A DNA stretch of 34,890 nt from Candidatus Oscillibacter excrementavium (lineage in GTDB: Bacteria; Bacillota; Clostridia; Oscillospirales; Oscillospiraceae): positions 1 to 34,890 of the forward strand of contig DWYU01000077.1 in NCBI GenBank assembly GCA_019118505.1, read 5' to 3'. The number at the start of each line of letters is the position of its first letter. The stretch's first letter is position 1. Positions 1-8,330 of this stretch are shown in pieces. The notes under the pieces are model-generated. The model was not told the DNA's origin, ran no database searches, and was given only the letters and a program-made list of their open reading frames with translations. A program made the position numbers and the translations under genes.

Positions 1-34
1 GCCGGAACCTCCGGCGGCCGCCTGTTTCTGATTC

Positions 35-970
35 TTATCGGATGGCAAAGGTAGCAAACACCGTGGCCTCGGCGGACTCCCCGCCCAGCGTCCAGGCCTC
101 CTCTGTCAGCTCCCCGCTGACGGAGATGCCATAGGTGGCGGCGGGCAGGAGCCCGGCCCAGTCCAGATAGCCCCAGCTGCGGGTGAGCTGCTGGCTTTCA
201 CCGGGGCCCAGGTTGTGGGCAATGGCAGTGACGGCCATCTCTCCGTTCATCTCATACCAGCCGCCGTTCACCTGCCGGTACAGGCCATAGCTCTCGCCAT
301 AGCGGAACCACTGCTCCGTCTCGTTTTTCAGCTCCAGCGTGGCTCCGGTGGGAGAGCAGCTGACGATCTCCAGGGTCAGCCCCTCCGGCGCGGAGGTCAG
401 GCTGTCCGCCGCCGCGGGGGCCATGCCGCCGGCGTACAGCCGCTCCAGCAGGACCGTCAGCTCCTCCTGGGTGACGGGCTCCCCCGCCGCCAGGGTCTCG
501 GCGCCGCCGGAGAACCACAGGCCCCGGTCCGCGGCCCAGGCCACCGCCTCCCTGCTCCAGGCCGGCACGGCAGCCCCGTCCTGATGGGCCGACAGCTTCT
601 GGCCCTTGCCCTCTTCCACCGCAAGGTCCGTGACCCGGGCGTAGCGGTACAGCATCACCGCCGCCTGCTGCCGGCTCACCGGCTCGGCGGGGCGGAAGGT
701 CCCGCCGGAATAGCCGCTGGCGATGCCGCTGGCCTTGCCCCAGCACAGCGCCTCAAAATAGGGGGACCAGGAGCCCACATCCCGGAAGGGAGCGGTTCCG
801 TCACTGACCACCGGCGTCCCGCCGTGGGCCACGTGGGCGTCGTACAGCGCGTCCACAAAGGCGCCCCGGCTCACCAGGCCGGTGCCGCTGTCCGCCGCGC
901 CGGCAGTCCCTGCCAGCAGCAGGCAGGCACACAGGCACAGACACACGATCCAACCGCTGCGATGTCTCAT
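35..970 (-). CDS. S-layer-homology (SLH) domain exported protein
   Basis: A 311-residue protein. Residues 1-25 form a typical signal peptide: basic start, a Leu/Cys-rich core and an AGTAGAA-type cleavage region. Residues of about 30-115 and 125-185 carry two SLH-like segments (phrases such as FRDVGSWSPYFEALCWGKASGI and GGTFRPAEPVSRQQAAVMLYR), which in this family bind cell-wall secondary polymers and hold proteins at the surface. Residues of about 195-311 look like a beta-sandwich (bacterial Ig-like) domain. The ATG has GGAGGAG about 10 nt upstream. A palindrome, CTATAT-AAA-ATATAG (1007-1021), lies in the promoter region. Its neighbour on the same strand is an unrelated dehydrogenase, so context adds nothing about function. 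Surface location is well supported; the binding partner of the C-terminal domain is unknown. Confidence 0.85.
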   Translation of the reverse strand: MRHRSGWIVCLCLCACLLLAGTAGAADSGTGLVSRGAFVDALYDAHVAHGGTPVVSDGTAPFRDVGSWSPYFEALCWGKASGIASGYSGGTFRPAEPVSRQQAAVMLYRYARVTDLAVEEGKGQKLSAHQDGAAVPAWSREAVAWAADRGLWFSGGAETLAAGEPVTQEELTVLLERLYAGGMAPAAADSLTSAPEGLTLEIVSCSPTGATLELKNETEQWFRYGESYGLYRQVNGGWYEMNGEMAVTAIAHNLGPGESQQLTRSWGYLDWAGLLPAATYGISVSGELTEEAWTLGGESAEATVFATFAIR

Positions 971-1030
971 CAGGCGTCACACTCCTCCAGATTTCCAGAA
1001 TGGTTCCTATATAAAATATAGACGTTTTTT

Positions 1031-1065
1031 CCGCCGGTTTTGTTTCATCCCGGCGGGATTTTTTT
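1031..1065 (+). terminator. Rho-independent terminator, pointing rightward
   Basis: CCGCCGG (1031-1037) pairs with CCGGCGG (1050-1056) around a 12-nt loop and is followed by GA and seven T. The T-run is on the plus strand, yet both flanking genes are on the minus strand. It would therefore stop antisense transcription coming from the SLH gene side rather than end the dehydrogenase message. Confidence 0.5.
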
Positions 1066-1080
1066 GCGGTGCGCCGGGCC

Positions 1081-2070
1081 TCACAGGCCGTTGACCACGC
1101 AGTCCGGCCGCTCCCCCGCCGCCAGGCGCTCCGCGTTGCGCCACATATGGGCGTGGGCCCGGCGGAAGGCGGCCTCGGTGATGCCCCCCAGGTGGGGCGC
1201 CAGGGCCACCCGGTCCTGGACCTCCGGCGGCAGGACGGTCAGGGGATGGCCGGCGGGCACCGGCTCCGGGGCCAGGGTGTCCAGCCCGGCGCCGGCGATG
1301 CGGCCCTCCGTCAGGGCCCGCGCCAGGGCCTCGTTGTCCACCAGGTCCCCCCGGGCGGTGTTGATGAGGTACGCCGTGGGCTTCATCCGCGCCAGAAAAT
1401 CCTCGTCCACCATGTTCCGGGTCTCGTCGTTGACAGCGCAGTGAAGGCTGACGATGTCGCAGGCCGCCGCCAGCTCCTCCAGCGGCAGATAGGTGACGCC
1501 GTACTTCCGCTCCTCCTCCGGAGCGCGGCGGTGCCTGGTGTAGTAGTACAGCTCACAGCCGAAGGGAGCCAGCCGCTCCGCCGTGGCCCGGCCGATGTCG
1601 CCGAAGCCCACCAGCCCCGCCTTGCAGGCGGAGAGCTCCGTGATCCCCTCCACCATGTACCGCTCCTTCATCTCCATCTGCCGCCCCTCCCGGACCGCCC
1701 GGTCCCCGGGGAGGGCGTGGCGCAGGAGCATCAGCATCAGCAAAATGGCCTGCTCCGCCACGGCGCCGGCGTTGCAGCCCTTGTTGTTGCAGACGTAGAT
1801 GTTCCGCTGCCGGGCCGCGTCCAGGTCGATGCGGTCATAGGCCACCCCCTCGGAGTGGATCAGCCGCAGCTTCGGCAGCCGGTCCATCAATGACGCGGTC
1901 ACCGGCGTGATGGCGTCCACGAACAGCACCTCCGCCTCCGGGGACGCAGCGGCGATCTCCGCCTCTGTGCTGTCCTTGTCCAGAAAGGCCGGCGTCTGCT
2001 GGTCGAGAAACGGCATGGCGGGCCGGTAGGCCTGATAGCGGGCCTCCTGGCCCAGAACGACAATGTGCAT
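1081..2070 (-). CDS. D-2-hydroxyacid dehydrogenase (NAD-dependent, phosphoglycerate-dehydrogenase-like)
   Basis: A 329-residue cytosolic oxidoreductase that would interconvert a D-2-hydroxyacid and its 2-oxoacid with NAD(H). The Rossmann GxGxxG is GFGDIG at 155-160. The catalytic triad is visible as Arg240 (INTARGD), Glu269 (LAPEP) and His293 (APHLGG). I chose the ATG at 2070 because AAGGAGG lies 7 nt upstream of it. An upstream in-frame extension would overlap that ribosome binding site. A sigma-A promoter with an extended -10 lies about 35 nt upstream. The gene diverges from the GntR regulator gene, a common arrangement for a regulator and its target, but no operator-like repeat is seen next to this promoter. 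The substrate cannot be told from sequence; serA-type 3-phosphoglycerate activity is possible, but the protein lacks an ACT domain. Confidence 0.88.
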   Translation of the reverse strand: MHIVVLGQEARYQAYRPAMPFLDQQTPAFLDKDSTEAEIAAASPEAEVLFVDAITPVTASLMDRLPKLRLIHSEGVAYDRIDLDAARQRNIYVCNNKGCNAGAVAEQAILLMLMLLRHALPGDRAVREGRQMEMKERYMVEGITELSACKAGLVGFGDIGRATAERLAPFGCELYYYTRHRRAPEEERKYGVTYLPLEELAAACDIVSLHCAVNDETRNMVDEDFLARMKPTAYLINTARGDLVDNEALARALTEGRIAGAGLDTLAPEPVPAGHPLTVLPPEVQDRVALAPHLGGITEAAFRRAHAHMWRNAERLAAGERPDCVVNGL

Positions 2071-2109
2071 GGGGCAGCCTCCTTCTTCTCTTTGTCTCAT
2101 GACACCTCC

Positions 2110-2137
2110 ATTATAGCATCCCGCGGACGGTTGTCCA
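2110..2137 (-). promoter_or_regulatory. Promoter of the hydroxyacid dehydrogenase gene
   Basis: Read on the minus strand: -35 TGGACA (2137-2132), a 16-nt spacer, and an extended -10 TGCTATAAT (TATAAT at 2115-2110). The expected transcription start is near 2103, giving a leader of about 33 nt with AAGGAGG. Confidence 0.65.
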
Positions 2138-2254
2138 CGGTGAAAACCCACGAAAAACCGCCGCCCCGCCCGCTCGGTCCCCGTGCGCCCTGTCCGGCAG
2201 CAGACTGGATAGGCCTCCCGGCGGCGGAGCGGGGAATTCTGTCAAATCTGCCAG

Positions 2255-2283
2255 TTGCGGCGGGCGGACAAATTCGGTACAAT
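2255..2283 (+). promoter_or_regulatory. Promoter of the gntR-purE transcript
   Basis: TTGCGG (2255-2260), a 17-nt spacer, and TACAAT (2278-2283). The left arm of the inverted repeat AATAGGTA begins inside the -10 box, so a protein bound there would block RNA polymerase. Confidence 0.65.
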
Positions 2284-2313
2284 AGGTATGATCTCTTTGT
2301 GGTACTACCTATT
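2281..2313. promoter_or_regulatory. Candidate GntR operator (inverted repeat)
   Basis: AATAGGTA (2281-2288) and TACCTATT (2306-2313) are exact reverse complements separated by 17 nt. Inside the right half lies GGTA-C-TACC (2301-2309), a short palindrome of the GT...AC type that GntR/HutC proteins recognise. It covers the -10 box and the start of the leader, so negative autoregulation by the next gene is the simplest reading. This is inferred from position; no second copy was found in front of purC. Confidence 0.5.
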
Positions 2314-2332
2314 TGTGAAATGAGGTGTGAGA

Positions 2333-3058
2333 ATGAGCGGTCAGCCAATGCAGACAAAGACCATCCGCTCCCAGCTGCTTGCCGACATGAAGGACGGCGC
2401 ATATGCAGACTGTGAGCGCCTGCCCCGGGAGAGCGTCCTGGCGGAAAAGATGGGCATCAGCCGCACCCAGCTGCGGGACATTCTGGCCTCTCTGGAGCGG
2501 GAGGGCTTCATCACCCGCCGCCACGGAGTGGGCACCATCATCAACCGCCACGTGCTGAATGTCCAGACCCGCATGGACATCGAGGTGGAGTTTCTGGACA
2601 TGATCCGCCAGAGCGGCTGTGAGCCCGCAGTGGCCTTTGTCCGGGTGGCGGACGGAGAGGCGGACGCCAAGATCGCCGGCCAGCTCCAGATCCCGGAGGG
2701 CACGCCCATCATCCGCATCGCCCGGCTGTGCACCGCTGACGGCAAGCCCGCCATCTACTGCGAGGACGTGGTGGAGAAGGCCCTGGCCAAGGGGAACTAC
2801 ACCATCCAGGACTTCAAGCTGCCCATCTTCCACTTCCTCCAGCGGTTCTGCGGCATCTATCCCTACCTGGATCTGACGGATGTGCGGCCCGCGGTGGCGG
2901 ACGCCGCCCTGGCGGAGATCTTCCAGGTGCCCATGGGCACGCCGCTGCTGAATATGGATGAAGTGGACTACGACATCGACGGCCATCCGGTGTTCTGCTC
3001 CAATGAGTATTTTGTGGATGGCATCTTCCGCCACACGGTGATGCGGAAAAAGCTGTAA
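2333..3058 (+). CDS. GntR-family (HutC/UTRA) transcriptional regulator
   Basis: A 241-residue DNA-binding regulator. The N-terminal winged helix (residues about 7-70) contains the recognition pattern LPRESVLAEKMGISRTQLRDIL and ends in EGFITRRHGVGTII. Residues of about 80-240 form a UTRA ligand domain, with EFLDMIRQSG, a mid-domain RIARLCTADGKPAIY and a C-terminal PLLNMDEVDYDIDGHPVFCSNEYFVDG. UTRA domains bind small metabolites such as sugar phosphates or urocanate; the ligand here is unknown. I chose ATG 2333 because GAGGTG lies just upstream; a GTG at 2327 is also in frame. The gene ends 21 nt before purE on the same strand, so the two are very probably cotranscribed. This suggests a link between the regulator and purine synthesis. 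The divergent dehydrogenase is the alternative target. Confidence 0.9.
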   Translation: MSGQPMQTKTIRSQLLADMKDGAYADCERLPRESVLAEKMGISRTQLRDILASLEREGFITRRHGVGTIINRHVLNVQTRMDIEVEFLDMIRQSGCEPAVAFVRVADGEADAKIAGQLQIPEGTPIIRIARLCTADGKPAIYCEDVVEKALAKGNYTIQDFKLPIFHFLQRFCGIYPYLDLTDVRPAVADAALAEIFQVPMGTPLLNMDEVDYDIDGHPVFCSNEYFVDGIFRHTVMRKKL

Positions 3059-3079
3059 GCAGAGAGAGGAGTGCTGTAC

Positions 3080-3574
3080 ATGAAAAAAGTCGCCGTCATC
3101 ATGGGATCCGACTCAGACTGGCCTGTGGTTCAGGGGGCCTGCACCCAGCTGGGCGCCCTGAACATCCCCTATGAGGCCCATATTTTCAGCGCCCACCGGA
3201 CCCCGGCACAGGCGGCGGAGTTCGCCGCTTCCGCCCGGGCCAACGGCTTTGGGGTGCTGATCTGCGCCGCCGGCATGGCGGCCCATCTGGCGGGGGCCTT
3301 CGCCGCCAACACCACCCTGCCCGTCATCGGCATCCCCATGAAGGGAGGCGCCCTGGACGGGCTGGACGCCCTGCTGTCCACGGTCCAGATGCCCAGCGGC
3401 ATCCCGGTGGCCACGGTGGCCCTGAACGGTGCCAAGAACGCCGCCGTCCTGGCCGCCCAGATCCTGGCGGTGGAGGATGACGCCCTGGCATCCCGGCTGG
3501 AGGCGGAGCGCCGGAAGATGGCGGAGCAGATCGCCGCCAAGGACGCCAAGCTCCAGGGCGAGGCCTTCAAATAG
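3080..3574 (+). CDS. purE: N5-carboxyaminoimidazole ribonucleotide mutase PurE
   Basis: A 164-residue class I PurE, which moves the carboxyl group of N5-CAIR to C4 of the imidazole to give CAIR. Family signatures are GSDSDW (9-14), SAHRTP (37-42, with the catalytic His39) and IGIPMKGG further on. ATG 3080 is preferred because AGGAG sits 8 nt upstream; an earlier GTG at 3071 would overlap it. No purK (the enzyme making N5-CAIR) is in the window, so purK is elsewhere or the substrate is supplied another way. The gene follows gntR closely and is separated from purC by 220 nt with hairpins, so purE may form its own transcript with the regulator. Confidence 0.96.
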   Translation: MKKVAVIMGSDSDWPVVQGACTQLGALNIPYEAHIFSAHRTPAQAAEFAASARANGFGVLICAAGMAAHLAGAFAANTTLPVIGIPMKGGALDGLDALLSTVQMPSGIPVATVALNGAKNAAVLAAQILAVEDDALASRLEAERRKMAEQIAAKDAKLQGEAFK

Positions 3575-3581
3575 AAGTTCT

Positions 3582-3621
3582 CCGGAACGCGGAGCCGCAT
3601 CACTGCGGCCCCCGCTTCCGG
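3582..3621 (+). terminator. Hairpin after purE, possible attenuator or weak terminator
   Basis: Outer arms CCGGAA (3582-3587) and TTCCGG (3616-3621) enclose CCGCA-TCAC-TGCGG (3595-3608), followed by ATTTTCC. The T-run is short, so partial termination between purE and the rest of the cluster is more likely than a full stop. The rest of the 220-nt spacer holds another hairpin, GTCCGGC-TCC-GCCGGAC (3721-3737), and an AATTCC-type repeat (3743-3776). Confidence 0.4.
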
Positions 3622-3794
3622 ATTTTCCATCCCATTCCTTTCACTTTTTCTAATTACGCTGATAGCTGTGTTTATATCTTCTAATGGCATCTTCTGCTGC
3701 AGGCGGAATGCCTTCCATGGGTCCGGCTCCGCCGGACTCCGCAACTCCTGACTCCTAATTCCGAATTTCTAATTACAACAAGGGGGATTTACCA

Positions 3795-4514
3795 ATGCAG
3801 AAACTGGAACAAGTCTACGAGGGCAAAGCCAAGAAGGTCTTTAAAACCGACGATCCGGAGCTGTACATCGTGGACTACAAGGATGACGCCACCGCCTTCA
3901 ACGGCCTGAAAAAGGGCACCATCGCCGGCAAGGGCGTCATCAACAATCAGATGACCAATGCCCTGATGCGGCGGCTGGAAAAGGCCGGCATCCCCACCCA
4001 CTTCGTGAAGGAGCTGAGTGAGCGGGAGACCCTGGTGAAGAAGGTCTCCATCGTGCCTCTGGAGGTCATCATCCGCAACCTCTCCGCCGGGTCCTTCGCC
4101 AAGCGCTACGGCGTGGAGGAGGGCATCGTGTTTGACGCCCCCACCATCGAGTTCTCCTACAAGAATGACGAGCTGGGGGATCCCCTGCTGAACAGCTACC
4201 ACGCCCTGGCCCTGAAGCTGGCCACGGCGGAGGAGATCGATACCATCAAGAAGTACGCCTTCGCTGTCAACGACGTCCTCAAGGCCTTCTGGTCCGAGTG
4301 CGGCGTGATCCTGGTGGACTTCAAGCTGGAGTTCGGCCGGCTGTCTGACGGCACCATCGTCCTGGCGGACGAGATCAGCCCCGACACCTGCCGTCTGTGG
4401 GATGAAAAGACCCACGAAAAGCTGGACAAGGACCGCTTCCGCCGGGATCTGGGCGGCGTGGAGGACGCCTACGCCGAGATCATGAAGAGACTGCTGGCCC
4501 ATGACGCAGACTGA
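3795..4514 (+). CDS. purC: SAICAR synthase PurC
   Basis: A 239-residue phosphoribosylaminoimidazole-succinocarboxamide synthase, which joins CAIR and aspartate using ATP. The length is typical of the short bacterial form. Recognisable segments are YEGKAKKVF near the start, DDATAFNG, the signature around [15 protein letters not shown] (here [13 protein letters not shown]), and the late [11 protein letters not shown] and [12 protein letters not shown]. The ATG follows AAGGGGGA. The last 14 nt overlap the start of purF in another frame, which argues for translational coupling. The product goes to PurB, which is not in the window. Confidence 0.97.
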   Translation: MQKLEQVYEGKAKKVFKTDDPELYIVDYKDDATAFNGLKKGTIAGKGVINNQMTNALMRRLEKAGIPTHFVKELSERETLVKKVSIVPLEVIIRNLSAGSFAKRYGVEEGIVFDAPTIEFSYKNDELGDPLLNSYHALALKLATAEEIDTIKKYAFAVNDVLKAFWSECGVILVDFKLEFGRLSDGTIVLADEISPDTCRLWDEKTHEKLDKDRFRRDLGGVEDAYAEIMKRLLAHDAD

Positions 4515-5967
4515 GCTGTCCGCCGTGCTCCCGGCCCGCCATATCCACGAGGAGTGCGGCGTGTTCGGCGTATATACGCCGGAGACGACGGATGTGGCCT
4601 CCCTGGCCTACTACGCCCTGTATGCCCTCCAGCACCGGGGTCAGGAGAGCGCAGGCATCGCGGTGAACGACGACGGGGTGTTCACCGCCTACCGGGACGT
4701 GGGGCTCGTCAGCGAGGTGTTCCCGGCGGAGCGGCTCCGCTCCCTGGGCACAGGCACCATCGCCGTGGGCCACGTGCGCTACGGCACCACCGGGTCCGAC
4801 AATAAGCGCAATGTCCAGCCCATCCTGGTGAACCACTACAAGGGCCGCATGGCCCTGGCCCACAACGGCAATCTCACCAACTCTCACGCATTGCGCCAGG
4901 AGCTGGAGAGCCAGGGCTCCATCTTCCAGACCACCACAGACTCCGAGGTCATCGCCTACATCATCGTCCAGGAGCGTTTGCGCGCCCCCTCCATCGAGGA
5001 GGCGGTGGCCGCCGCCATGGACCGGATCGAGGGGGCCTACTCCCTGGTGATCTCCTCCCCCACCAAGCTCATCGCCGTCCGGGACCCCCACGGCTTCCGG
5101 CCGCTGTGCATGGGCCGGCTGCGGGACGGGGGCGTGGTGTTCGCCTCCGAGTCCTGCGCCTTGGACGCCATCGGCGCCCAGTTCGAGCGGGACATCCTGC
5201 CCGGGGAGATCGTGGTGGCGGACAAGTCCGGCGTGAAGTCCGACACCCGCCACTGCGGCAAGGTCCCCAAGCGGCTGTGCGTGTTCGAGTTCATCTACTT
5301 CGCCCGGCCGGACTCCGTCATCGACGGGTCCAGCGTCCACGTGGCCCGGCAGCGGGCCGGGGCCTTCCTGGCCCTGGAGCACCCGGTCCAGGCGGACATC
5401 GTCATCGGCGTGCCGGACTCCGGCCTGGACGCCGCCCTGGGCTATGCCCGGCAGAGCGGCATCCCCTACGGCATGGGTTTCATCAAGAACAAGTATATCG
5501 GCCGCACCTTCATCTCCCCCACCCAGGCCATGCGGGAAAACGAGGTCAACATCAAGCTGAACCCCATCCGCTCCGTGGTGGAGGGGAAGCGGGTGGTGCT
5601 GATCGACGACTCCATCGTCCGGGGCACCACCTGCCGCCGGACCATCCAGCTGCTCCGCAAGGCCGGGGCCAGGGAGATCCATATGCGGGTCAGCGCGCCG
5701 CCCTTCGTGGCCGCCTGCTACTACGGCACGGACATCGACGACCCCACCAAGCTCATCGCCAACAACCACTCGGTGGAGGAGATCGCGGAAATCATCGGCG
5801 TGGACTCCCTGGGGTATTTGAGCTTGCAGGACGTGGTGAAGCTGGCGGACAATACGGAATGCGGCTTCTGCACCGCGTGCTTCGGCGGCGGTTATCCCAC
5901 CGCGGTGCCCCAGGACGGCGGCAAGGACCGCTTTGAGTGCAAGATCAGTGAGAGGGGGAAACTCTGA
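4501..5967 (+). CDS. purF: Amidophosphoribosyltransferase PurF (Fe-S type)
   Basis: A 488-residue enzyme for the first committed purine step: PRPP plus glutamine gives phosphoribosylamine. It has an 18-residue propeptide before Cys19 (CGVFGVY), the glutaminase nucleophile exposed by self-cleavage in this subclass. The PRPP loop [13 protein letters not shown] is at about 365-377. Candidate [4Fe-4S] ligands, matched to the Bacillus enzyme, are Cys260 ([12 protein letters not shown]), Cys406 (CYYGTD), Cys457 and Cys460 ([12 protein letters not shown]). The enzyme is therefore predicted to be oxygen-sensitive and iron-dependent. The start codon overlaps the purC end and has only a weak ribosome binding site, so coupling to purC is likely. 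The stop lies 1 nt before the purM ATG. Confidence 0.97.
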   Translation: MTQTELSAVLPARHIHEECGVFGVYTPETTDVASLAYYALYALQHRGQESAGIAVNDDGVFTAYRDVGLVSEVFPAERLRSLGTGTIAVGHVRYGTTGSDNKRNVQPILVNHYKGRMALAHNGNLTNSHALRQELESQGSIFQTTTDSEVIAYIIVQERLRAPSIEEAVAAAMDRIEGAYSLVISSPTKLIAVRDPHGFRPLCMGRLRDGGVVFASESCALDAIGAQFERDILPGEIVVADKSGVKSDTRHCGKVPKRLCVFEFIYFARPDSVIDGSSVHVARQRAGAFLALEHPVQADIVIGVPDSGLDAALGYARQSGIPYGMGFIKNKYIGRTFISPTQAMRENEVNIKLNPIRSVVEGKRVVLIDDSIVRGTTCRRTIQLLRKAGAREIHMRVSAPPFVAACYYGTDIDDPTKLIANNHSVEEIAEIIGVDSLGYLSLQDVVKLADNTECGFCTACFGGGYPTAVPQDGGKDRFECKISERGKL

Positions 5968-5968
5968 C

Positions 5969-7003
5969 ATGGAGAGCTATTCGGAGAGCTACCGGAAGGC
6001 GGGAGTGGACATCACCGCCGGATACAAAGGCGTAAAGCTCATGGGCCCCCATGTGGCCCGGACGATGATCCCCGGCGTGGTGTCCGGTATCGGCGGCTTT
6101 GGGGGGCTGTTCGCCCCGGATCTGACCGGCATGACGGAACCAGTGCTGGTATCCGGCACTGACGGGGTGGGCACCAAGATCCGCATCGCCCAGCTGCTGG
6201 ACCGGCACGACACCGTGGGCGTGGACTGCGTGGCCATGTGCGTCAACGACATCATCTGCTGCGGGGCGAAGCCCCTGTTCTTCCTGGACTACATCGCCAT
6301 CGGCAAAAACAAGCCGGAGAAGGTGGCCTCCATCGTCTCCGGCGTGGCGGAGGGCTGCGTCCAGGCGGGCTGTGCCCTCATCGGCGGGGAGACCGCCGAG
6401 CACCCCGGCATCATGGCTGCCGAGGACTATGACCTGGCGGGCTTCGCCGTGGGCATCGTGGACAAGCCCCAGATCATCGCCCCGGACCGGGTCCGGCCCG
6501 GGGATGTGGTCCTGGCCCTGCCCTCCTCCGGCCTCCACTCCAACGGCTTCTCCCTGGTGCGGAAGGTCTTTCACGTGGAGCACGCCAACCTGACGGTCCA
6601 CTGTGAGGACCTGGGGGAGAGTCTGGGGGACGCCCTGCTGACCCCCACCCGCATCTATGTGAAGCCGGTGCTGGCGGCCATCAGCGCGGCAGATGTCCAC
6701 GGCATCAGTCACATCACCGGCGGCGGCTTCTTCGAGAACATTCCCCGGTGCCTGCCGGAGGGGATGACGGCCAAAATCGAAAAGGCCGCCCTCCGGACGC
6801 CGCCCATCTTCAAGCTGCTCCAGGAGACGGGCCGCATCCCGGAGCGGGACATGTTCAACACCTTCAATATGGGGGTGGGCATGGCGGTGATCGTCTCCAG
6901 GGAGACGGTGGACCATGCTCTCTCCGCTCTGGCGGACCACGGCTGCCCCGGCTATGTGATGGGCGAGATCGTCCCCGGAGAGGAGCGGGTGGTGCTATGC
7001 TGA
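5969..7003 (+). CDS. purM: AIR synthetase (FGAM cyclo-ligase) PurM
   Basis: A 344-residue enzyme that closes the imidazole ring of FGAM using ATP. Family marks: SYRKAGVDITAG at the N-terminus, SGTDGVGTKIRIA, GLHSNGFSLVRK and HITGGGFFENIPRCLP. ATG 5969 has GAGGGGGAA at a good distance. An in-frame extension to 5933 would lie inside purF and was not used. The final codons overlap the purN start (ATG inside CTATGCTGA), so purN is probably coupled to it. Confidence 0.97.
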   Translation: MESYSESYRKAGVDITAGYKGVKLMGPHVARTMIPGVVSGIGGFGGLFAPDLTGMTEPVLVSGTDGVGTKIRIAQLLDRHDTVGVDCVAMCVNDIICCGAKPLFFLDYIAIGKNKPEKVASIVSGVAEGCVQAGCALIGGETAEHPGIMAAEDYDLAGFAVGIVDKPQIIAPDRVRPGDVVLALPSSGLHSNGFSLVRKVFHVEHANLTVHCEDLGESLGDALLTPTRIYVKPVLAAISAADVHGISHITGGGFFENIPRCLPEGMTAKIEKAALRTPPIFKLLQETGRIPERDMFNTFNMGVGMAVIVSRETVDHALSALADHGCPGYVMGEIVPGEERVVLC

Positions 7004-7617
7004 ACAAGGCCCGCATCGCCGTGTTGGTCTCCGGCGGCGGCACCAATCTGGAGGCGCTGTTCAACGCCCAGGCGGCAGGGTCCCTCCCCCGCGGGGAGAT
7101 TGTGCTGGTCCTCTCCAGCAATCCGGACGCCTTTGCCCTGGAGCGGGCCGGGCGCCGGGGCGTCCCCGCCTTTGCCGTGTCCCGGAAGGAGCTGGGCCCC
7201 GCCGGGTTCGAGGCGGCGCTGACGCGAAAGCTGACGGAGTATCAGGTGGACCTGATCGTTCTGGCCGGGTTCCTGTCCATTCTGTCCTCGGACTTCGTCC
7301 GGCGGTGGCCGGACCGGATCGTCAACGTCCACCCCTCCCTGATCCCCGCCTTCTGCGGGAAGGGATTCTATGGGCTGCGGGTCCATCAGGCGGCGCTGGA
7401 GCGGGGCGTGAAGGTCACCGGCGCCACCGTCCACCTGGTGAATGAGATCCCCGACGGGGGCCGCATCCTGCTGCAGAAGGCGGTGGAGGTGCAGCCGGGG
7501 GACACGCCGGAGACGCTGCAGCGGAGAGTCATGGAACAGGCGGAGTGGGTGCTGCTGCCCCGTGCCGTGGAGCAGCTGTCCGCCCACATCGCCGCGGAAA
7601 AGGAGGATCACCTGTGA
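6997..7617 (+). CDS. purN: Phosphoribosylglycinamide formyltransferase PurN
   Basis: A 206-residue folate-dependent GAR transformylase that passes a formyl group from 10-formyl-THF to GAR. The N-terminus shows the phosphate loop VSGGGTNLEAL. The catalytic residues of the family are present: Asn110 and His112 in VNVHPSL, and Asp153 in EIPDGGRIL. One oddity is the segment AFCGKGFYGLRVHQAAL, where most PurN read AF.G..A. The ATG overlaps the end of purM. The stop codon overlaps the GTG start of the next gene. Confidence 0.96.
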   Translation: MLNKARIAVLVSGGGTNLEALFNAQAAGSLPRGEIVLVLSSNPDAFALERAGRRGVPAFAVSRKELGPAGFEAALTRKLTEYQVDLIVLAGFLSILSSDFVRRWPDRIVNVHPSLIPAFCGKGFYGLRVHQAALERGVKVTGATVHLVNEIPDGGRILLQKAVEVQPGDTPETLQRRVMEQAEWVLLPRAVEQLSAHIAAEKEDHL

Positions 7618-8330
7618 AACAGGATCTGTGCGCGCTTTTGCGCTCCAACCCCTACCCCGGCCGGGGGATCGTGCTGGGCCAGACGGCGGACGGGAAAGCG
7701 TCCGTGGCCGTCTACTTCATCATGGGCCGCAGTGCCAACAGCCGCAACCGGATCTTCGCGGAGGAGCCGGACGGCATCCGCACGGAGGCGGCGGACCCCG
7801 CCAAGATGGAGGACCCCAGCCTCATCATCTACCATCCCGTGCGGCAGATGGGCCGGGGGCTCATCGTCACCAACGGGGACCAGACAGACACCATCCTGGA
7901 GTTTCTGAAGCAGGGCCTCCCCATGGAGCAGGCCCTCCGCACCCGGGAATTCGAGCCGGACGGCCCCAACTGGACGCCCCGGATCTCCGGCCTGCTGGGG
8001 CCCAACGGCAGCTACAAGCTGTCCATCCTGAAATCCGCAGACGAGACCGGCAGGCGCTGCCTGCGGCAGACCTTTGAGTACCCGGGCCAGCCGGGGACCG
8101 GCCACTTCCTCCACACCTACGCCGGAGACGGCACGCCCCTGCCCTCCTTTGCCGGAGAGCCGGAGCAGGTGGCCATCGAGGGGGATATCGACGCCCTCAC
8201 CGGCGCCGTGTGGAGCGCCCTGGACGAGGATAACAAGATCTCCCTCTTTGTCCGGTTCACAGACCTGGAGACCCAGGCCTTCCAGCAGCGGATCATCAAC
8301 AAGTATCACGGAAAGGAGCCCCAGGCATGA
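7614..8330 (+). CDS. IMP cyclohydrolase, PurO-like stand-alone enzyme
   Basis: A 238-residue protein of the archaeal-type IMP cyclohydrolase family (PurO-like), predicted to close the purine ring of FAICAR to IMP. Recognisable features are NPYPGRGIVLG near the N-terminus, VAVYFIMGRSANSRNR and LIIYHPVRQMG, then a C-terminal half with DIDALTGAVWSALDEDNKISLFVRF. The start is GTG 7614: AAAAGGAGG lies 7 nt upstream and the codon overlaps the purN stop. The stop overlaps the ATG of the transformylase gene (ATGA). In many bacteria this activity is the N-terminal half of PurH; here it is an unrelated separate fold beside a separate transformylase. The assignment rests on family likeness plus this context. 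Confidence 0.88.
   Translation: MKQDLCALLRSNPYPGRGIVLGQTADGKASVAVYFIMGRSANSRNRIFAEEPDGIRTEAADPAKMEDPSLIIYHPVRQMGRGLIVTNGDQTDTILEFLKQGLPMEQALRTREFEPDGPNWTPRISGLLGPNGSYKLSILKSADETGRRCLRQTFEYPGQPGTGHFLHTYAGDGTPLPSFAGEPEQVAIEGDIDALTGAVWSALDEDNKISLFVRFTDLETQAFQQRIINKYHGKEPQA

Noticed and set aside
3575-3794. Purine (guanine/adenine) riboswitch or PurR box in front of purE or purC
   Set aside because: The conserved three-way-junction sequence of purine riboswitches and the Bacillus PurR-box pattern were looked for by eye on both spacers and not found.
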